From: Gammaproteobacteria bacterium
Lineage (GTDB): Bacteria; Pseudomonadota; Gammaproteobacteria; SZUA-21
Reading direction: 5' to 3'
Length of the DNA: 10,150 bases
Assembly: GCA_003233075.1 (NCBI GenBank)
Contig: QIKQ01000107.1
Coordinates: 1 to 10,150 of the forward strand
The position numbers and the translations under genes were made by a program. The notes under the pieces are model-generated. The model was not told the origin of the DNA. It searched no databases and was given only the letters and a program-made list of their open reading frames with translations. Below, piece by piece: positions 7,324 through 10,150 of this stretch. Numbering within the stretch: the first letter of the stretch is position 1; every line of letters begins with the position of its first letter.

Positions 7324-7387
7324 TGTGAATATGCGTTTATTTTGCTGATGATATACTGGAGATAAGCTGGAGATAAGCTGTGGATAA
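7324..7387 (-). promoter_or_regulatory. Array of DnaA-box-like 9-mers in 11-bp register
   Basis: Reading the minus strand, TTATCCACA at 7387-7379 is an exact DnaA box. TTATCTCCA follows twice, at 7376-7368 and 7365-7357. ATATCATCA lies at 7354-7346, and ATATTCACA (one mismatch to TTATNCACA) at 7332-7324. Starts on the plus strand are 7324, 7346, 7357, 7368 and 7379, all multiples of 11 apart, so the sites lie on one face of the helix; the 7335 slot is empty. The central part is also an 11-bp tandem repeat, CTGGAGATAAG twice. DnaA is known to assemble on a strong box plus phased weak sites in origins and some promoters. Binding here is inferred from sequence alone. Confidence 0.55.
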
Positions 7388-7423
7388 AAAAATCCCGAGC
7401 ATTTGTTTAATTTATGCTCGGGA
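7386..7423 (-). terminator. Rho-independent terminator of the rpsF-rpsR-rplI operon
   Basis: On the minus strand a perfect 10-bp stem ATGCTCGGGA arises from the arms at 7414-7423 and 7393-7402 with an 11-nt A/T loop. It is followed directly by seven T residues (7392-7386). It starts about 34 nt past the rplI stop. The T-run overlaps the strongest DnaA box, so the end of the ribosomal transcript and the array share bases. Confidence 0.93.
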
Positions 7424-7457
7424 CTTTTAGATTAGTTTATAGACAAACGCTAAAATA

Positions 7458-7904
7458 CTATTCGGCTTCTATTACCACTTTAACGCGTGCATCAACATCA
7501 GTGTGAAGATGAACTGCAAACTCGTACTCGCCAATTAACCTAATCGGTCCATCAGGCATGCGAATATCTTTTTTCATAATATTCACACCTTGCGCAGATA
7601 CGGCTTCTGCAATGTCTGCATTGGACACTGAGCCAAACAATTTACCTTCGTCGCCAGCTTTAGCAACAATATTAATTGATAGCGCATTAACTGCATCACA
7701 TAATGCTTCTGCATCCGTCAATGTTTTTGCGGCAGTTGCTTCTAGTTCAGCGCGACGTTTTTCAAAATGTTCGATATTTGCTTTTGTTGCTGAAACAGCC
7801 TTACCACCTGGTATTAAGAAATTTCTACCAAAACCGGGCTTTACTTTTACCTGATCACCTAAGTCACCAAGATTTTCTACTTTTTCTAATAGGATTACGT
7901 CCAT
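7458..7904 (-). CDS. rplI: 50S ribosomal protein L9
   Basis: L9 binds domain V of 23S rRNA near the L1 stalk and helps maintain reading frame. Its 148 residues match E. coli (149). The N-terminal RNA-binding domain begins MDVILLEKVENLGDLGDQV and holds the signature GFGRNFLIPGGKA (24-36). A long charged connecting helix (about 41-75) leads to the C-terminal domain, which includes KLFGSVSNADIAEAV and ends VHLHTDVDARVKVVIEAE. The ATG at 7904 has an AGAGG ribosome site about 7 nt upstream. It is the last gene of the operon, 46 nt after rpsR, and a strong terminator follows. Confidence 0.97.
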   Translation of the reverse strand: MDVILLEKVENLGDLGDQVKVKPGFGRNFLIPGGKAVSATKANIEHFEKRRAELEATAAKTLTDAEALCDAVNALSINIVAKAGDEGKLFGSVSNADIAEAVSAQGVNIMKKDIRMPDGPIRLIGEYEFAVHLHTDVDARVKVVIEAE

Positions 7905-7950
7905 AACGGGCCTCTAAATTTAACTCAATAATTTCAACTGATGACTAAGC

Positions 7951-8175
7951 TTAGTGTTGATCAGTATAGGGCAATAAAGAAATATAACGAGCGCGTTTAA
8001 TTGCGCTAGCTAATTGCCGTTGATATTTTGCACTTGTACCTGTAATTCTACTTGGTACAATTTTACCGGTTTCAGAAATATACTGTTTAAGCATATTCAA
8101 ATCTTTATAGTCAATATCGGTAATGCCTTCCGCAGTAAAGCGACAATATTTTTTACGTCTAAAGTATCTAGCCAT
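7951..8175 (-). CDS. rpsR: 30S ribosomal protein S18
   Basis: S18 forms a heterodimer with S6 on the platform of the 30S subunit and binds 16S rRNA. Its 74 residues (75 in E. coli) are highly conserved: MARYFRRKKYCRFTAEG (1-17), IDYKDLNMLKQYI (21-33) and the basic C-terminal helix region SRITGTSAKYQRQLASAIKR (42-61) followed by ARYISLLPYTDQH. It is preceded by a good ribosome site (GAGGAA, about 6-7 nt before the ATG) and lies 44 nt after rpsF, in the standard rpsF-rpsR-rplI order. I see no priB between rpsF and rpsR, unlike in E. coli. Confidence 0.97.
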   Translation of the reverse strand: MARYFRRKKYCRFTAEGITDIDYKDLNMLKQYISETGKIVPSRITGTSAKYQRQLASAIKRARYISLLPYTDQH

Positions 8176-8219
8176 TTTGCTTTCCTCTTAAATTCATTTT
8201 TTTGTGAATGACAAACCGA

Positions 8220-8735
8220 TTATTTTGCGGATTGCTCACTAGGTTGGTCTGCTTCGGCCGCTTGAGTCTCGGCTTCTACTGGCATCTCAGCTGGTGTCTC
8301 AGCTGGTGTCTCAGCTGGTGTCTCAGCTGGTGTCTCAGCTGGTGTCTCAGCTGGTGTCTCAGCATTATTAGCGTCATCAGAATTAAAATTGCGCTCAGGC
8401 TTAGCTTGCTTTTCAGATTCACTCTTAGCCATCAAAGATGCTTCGGTAACAGCTTCTTTCATTCGAATAACCATATGCCGAATAACTGCATCATTGAAAC
8501 GGAAATTAGATTCAAGCTCATCAAGAGTCTCTTGATTACATTCTATATTCATTAAAACATAATGAGCTTTGTGAAGTTTTTGGATAGGAAAGGCGAGCTG
8601 TCTTCTACCCCAGTCCTCAAGTCGGTGTACAGTGCCACCTTGGGTGTCTATGCTACTGCGATATTTTTCTATCATCGCAGGTACTTGATCGCTTTGATCT
8701 GGATGGACCAAAAATATTATTTCATAATGTCTCAT
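8220..8735 (-). CDS. rpsF: 30S ribosomal protein S6 with extended AETP-repeat acidic tail
   Basis: S6 pairs with S18 on the 30S platform. Residues 1-100 are an ordinary S6: MRHYEIIFLVHPDQSDQVP at the start, EDWGRRQLAFPIQKLHKAHY (40-59) and FRFNDAVIRHMV (78-89). E. coli S6 is 131-135 residues; this one is 171. The extra length is a low-complexity acidic tail with six exact AETP units (125-148), then AEMP and a Glu/Ala/Gln-rich end, encoded by a 12-bp tandem repeat. In E. coli the S6 C-terminus is extended after translation with glutamates by RimK; a genome-encoded acidic tail is a possible parallel, but that is inference. The start is well set: AAGGAG lies 6 nt before the ATG. It is the first gene of the operon. 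The tail is probably disordered and tolerant of copy-number change. Confidence 0.96.
   Translation of the reverse strand: MRHYEIIFLVHPDQSDQVPAMIEKYRSSIDTQGGTVHRLEDWGRRQLAFPIQKLHKAHYVLMNIECNQETLDELESNFRFNDAVIRHMVIRMKEAVTEASLMAKSESEKQAKPERNFNSDDANNAETPAETPAETPAETPAETPAETPAEMPVEAETQAAEADQPSEQSAK
8286..8363. repeat. 12-bp perfect tandem repeat within rpsF
   Basis: The unit CTCAGCTGGTGT (plus strand) occurs six full times (8286-8357) plus a half unit, with no substitutions. It encodes AETP on the minus strand. The 12-bp period keeps the frame whatever the copy number. Perfect identity at the DNA level, including third codon positions, points to recent expansion by replication slippage. Confidence 0.95.
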
Positions 8736-8875
8736 AACGAGCTCCTTATGGGTTTTAGCTTTTATTCTCTTCAGACTGGCGCGTCACTACGCCAAAATCC
8801 CTTAAAAGCCAAGGAGTTACAAAAACTGATCAAATTCCTTTAATTTGACTAAGAAATTATCAGATTACTTTAAAG
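8736..8875 (-). promoter_or_regulatory. Long rpsF 5' leader with a possible Shine-Dalgarno-sequestering segment
   Basis: About 140 nt of untranslated leader lie between the candidate promoter and rpsF. The leader contains CTCCTT (8816-8811, minus strand), exactly complementary to the rpsF AAGGAG (8747-8742), and a hairpin-forming GGCG...CGCC segment between them (8795-8780). Many bacteria have an S6:S18-binding autoregulatory leader at this position; I cannot confirm that specific fold by eye. No small gene is visible here. Confidence 0.4.
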
Positions 8876-8881
8876 CGCCGT

Positions 8882-8910
8882 ATTTTAAGGAAAAATAGTC
8901 TACATTGCAA
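8882..8910 (-). promoter_or_regulatory. Candidate sigma-70 promoter for rpsF-rpsR-rplI
   Basis: The minus strand reads TTGCAA (8910-8905), a 17-nt spacer, then TAAAAT (8887-8882), which is 4/6 and 5/6 matches to TTGACA and TATAAT at ideal spacing. An alternative -35, TTGAAA (8919-8914), is spaced 16 nt from TATTTT. The start of transcription would be near 8875, giving a leader of about 140 nt. Confidence 0.5.
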
Positions 8911-8937
8911 ATATTTCAAGCAATATAATTGAAAATA

Positions 8938-9064
8938 GTAGCCCGCAGGAACGAAGTGAGCGCAGGAAAGTAAAATTATTTAGCCCATTTCCTGTTATTT
9001 TCCTGTACTCGGCGTTCGATTTAAAAGAAAGCGGAAAATTCTCGAAAAGCCTCCTACAGGCTAC
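8938..9064. repeat. 127-bp element bounded by imperfect terminal inverted repeats
   Basis: The ends are GTAGCCCGCAGGA (8938-8950) and TCCTACAGGCTAC (9052-9064), complementary at 11 of 13 positions. The inside has repeated GCAGGA, CAGGAAA (8963-8969) and two matching TTTCCTG segments (8988-8994 and within 8998-9005), giving alternative stems. It has no coding potential and fills most of the rlmB-rpsF gap, immediately upstream of the rpsF promoter. It looks like a small non-autonomous or REP-type repeat; the family is not identified and I see no clear target-site duplication. Confidence 0.5.
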
Positions 9065-9075
9065 AAAAAAACATG

Positions 9076-9849
9076 TTATTCAGATTGCTGCCTCTGGCGT
9101 ACCACCTCGTAGAGACAAACCCCAGTCGCCACTGAGACATTAAGACTTTCAACTTGGCCTGCCATAGGAAGCTTAACTAACTCATCACAGGTATCCCGTG
9201 TTAGCCTTCTCAAACCCTTTCCTTCTGCCCCTAAAACTAAAGCCATACCAGTCGTTAAATTAGTTTCAAAAAGAGATCGCGTCGCTTCGCCAGCCAAGCC
9301 GTAAACCCAGATATTTTGCTGCTTTAAATCCCGAATTGTTCTGGCTAGATTGGTCACTTGAAATACAGGGACTGAATCAGCGGCACCACTCGCCACTTTA
9401 CGAACTGTCGACGTTAAGCCAACGGAACGATCTTTGGGAATGATCACACCATCGACACCAGCGCCATCGGCACTGCGCAAGCAAGCGCCTAAATTATGCG
9501 GATCTTGAACGCAATCTAAAATCAAAAAAAATGGCGGTGTTTCGATTTTTTCGAGTAATGATTCCAGCTGATACTCTTTCAACCATCGTCCAGCTTGGCA
9601 GTTTGCGATCACGCCTTGGTGATTACCATTTGAGTTGAGACTGTCTAAATGTGATTTATTGACATGATGTACTGGTATATTACGCGAGCGTGCCGATTCA
9701 AGAATCAAATGAATTCTCTCATCTGCACGTGCCTTATCGACCCATAACTCACGAACATCTTCCGGTCGTAATCGTAAGGCAGAACTCACGGCGTGAAAGC
9801 CACATACTATATCTATCTGTTTCAATCGAATTCCAATACTAGCCCGCAT
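9076..9849 (-). CDS. rlmB: 23S rRNA (guanosine-2'-O-)-methyltransferase RlmB
   Basis: RlmB is a SpoU-class SPOUT enzyme that 2'-O-methylates G2251 (E. coli numbering) in the peptidyl-transferase P loop, using S-adenosylmethionine. An L30e-like N-terminal RNA-binding domain (about 15-95, with HQGVIA at 77-82) precedes the knotted catalytic domain. Its three signature blocks are LDCVQDPHNLGACLRSA (111-127), LGAEGKGLRRLTRDTCDEL (206-224) and SLNVSVATGVCLYE (235-248). Identity to the E. coli protein is obvious throughout. The 257-residue reading has about ten more N-terminal residues than E. coli (243). The ATG at 9849 lacks a good ribosome site. A TTG at 9825 (codon 9), with GGA upstream, would give a more typical N-terminus, so the start is uncertain. 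The usual neighbour rnr is not visible in the 301 nt upstream; it could lie beyond the window. Confidence 0.95.
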   Translation of the reverse strand: MRASIGIRLKQIDIVCGFHAVSSALRLRPEDVRELWVDKARADERIHLILESARSRNIPVHHVNKSHLDSLNSNGNHQGVIANCQAGRWLKEYQLESLLEKIETPPFFLILDCVQDPHNLGACLRSADGAGVDGVIIPKDRSVGLTSTVRKVASGAADSVPVFQVTNLARTIRDLKQQNIWVYGLAGEATRSLFETNLTTGMALVLGAEGKGLRRLTRDTCDELVKLPMAGQVESLNVSVATGVCLYEVVRQRQQSE

Positions 9850-9949
9850 ATTTCACAAAGGCGGACTGCAATTATCAAATAATTTAACGAGATCAAAAGT
9901 TTATGATCGTTTTAACGCTCATTTCGAAAAGACAGTTTGTCCTATTCTA

Positions 9950-10058
9950 ATTCAGACTGAATCTGATCTTGCATTTAGGCAGATCGTCCTCAAACCATAG
10001 CCACCGCTATGCTTTTTCAGACGATCTACCAAACTGCTGCGCCAGATTTTGTCTGAAT
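9950..10058. repeat. 109-bp imperfect palindrome upstream of rlmB
   Basis: The outer arms 9950-9965 and 10043-10058 pair at 14 of 16 positions (ATTCAGAC..AATCTG / CAGATT..GTCTGAAT). The middle arms AGATCGTC / GACGATCT (9981-9988 and 10020-10027) pair perfectly, as does the core CATAGC-CACC-GCTATG (9996-10011). Weaker matches (GCA, TT, GG) join the outer and middle arms. The whole could fold into one long hairpin or cruciform. It looks like a dispersed palindromic repeat of MITE or REP type. I see no open frame, tRNA or promoter in the rest of 9850-10150. Confidence 0.65.
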
Positions 10059-10150
10059 CCGAATCATTTATGACACAGCGGGCTAGCTATAAATAAGTGT
10101 CAGTATAACATTTCGTTAAAACTATCGAAAATCTTAAACCTAAATCAGGG

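Noticed and set aside
7558..7906. Plus-strand frames of 67 and 98 codons across rplI
   Set aside because: They are shadows of the conserved L9 gene.
8208..8555. Plus-strand frame with repeated LSWC units, 115 codons
   Set aside because: It is the antisense reading of the rpsF tandem repeat; the minus-strand S6 is unmistakable.
8562..8843. Plus-strand 93-codon frame over the rpsF start and leader
   Set aside because: It is antisense to the S6 N-terminus and its leader; there is no supporting ribosome site.

Overview
The window reads as the chromosome of an AT-rich gammaproteobacterium. The evidence is the S6, S18, L9, RlmB, DnaB and RadA sequences, which closely resemble their enterobacterial counterparts, and the gene order rlmB / rpsF-rpsR-rplI / dnaB / alr / radA, all on the minus strand. 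I cannot place it to genus. Intergenic spaces are long and full of hairpins, so this is not a compacted genome. All recognised housekeeping genes look intact; I see no frameshift, intein or insertion sequence in them.

Layout from left to right. Positions 3-716 (+) hold the C-terminal part of a SpoIIE/PP2C-type phosphatase whose 5' end lies outside the window. It converges on a small two-helix membrane protein (731-1210, -). Next come a block of degenerate 25-bp hairpin repeats (1267-1374) and an unrecognised membrane protein of about eight helices (1536-2426, -), flanked by similar 28-bp AT-rich sequences. The alr-radA pair (5057-2555, -) follows with a 19-nt gap. The alr-dnaB gap (5058-5367) consists almost entirely of tandem stem-loops, including an 83-bp double-hairpin module present twice. 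Then come dnaB (6846-5368, -), a 611-bp AT-rich gap, and the ribosomal protein operon rpsF-rpsR-rplI (8735-7458, -). That operon has a candidate promoter, a long leader and a clear intrinsic terminator. Last are a 127-bp inverted-repeat-bounded element, rlmB (9849-9076, -), and a 109-bp imperfect palindrome near the right edge.

The genes serve core growth: the small-subunit S6/S18 pair and large-subunit L9, 23S rRNA 2'-O-methylation (RlmB), the replicative helicase (DnaB), D-alanine supply for peptidoglycan (Alr) and recombinational repair (RadA). The left flank is accessory and its function is mostly unknown.

The most striking non-coding signal lies between the rplI terminator and dnaB. A consensus DnaA box and four weaker DnaA-box-like 9-mers sit on the same strand in exact 11-bp register (7324-7387), next to a very AT-rich stretch. 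This could be a DnaA-controlled dnaB regulatory region or an origin-like site. A second notable feature is a 12-bp tandem repeat inside rpsF that gives S6 a six-fold AETP acidic tail.
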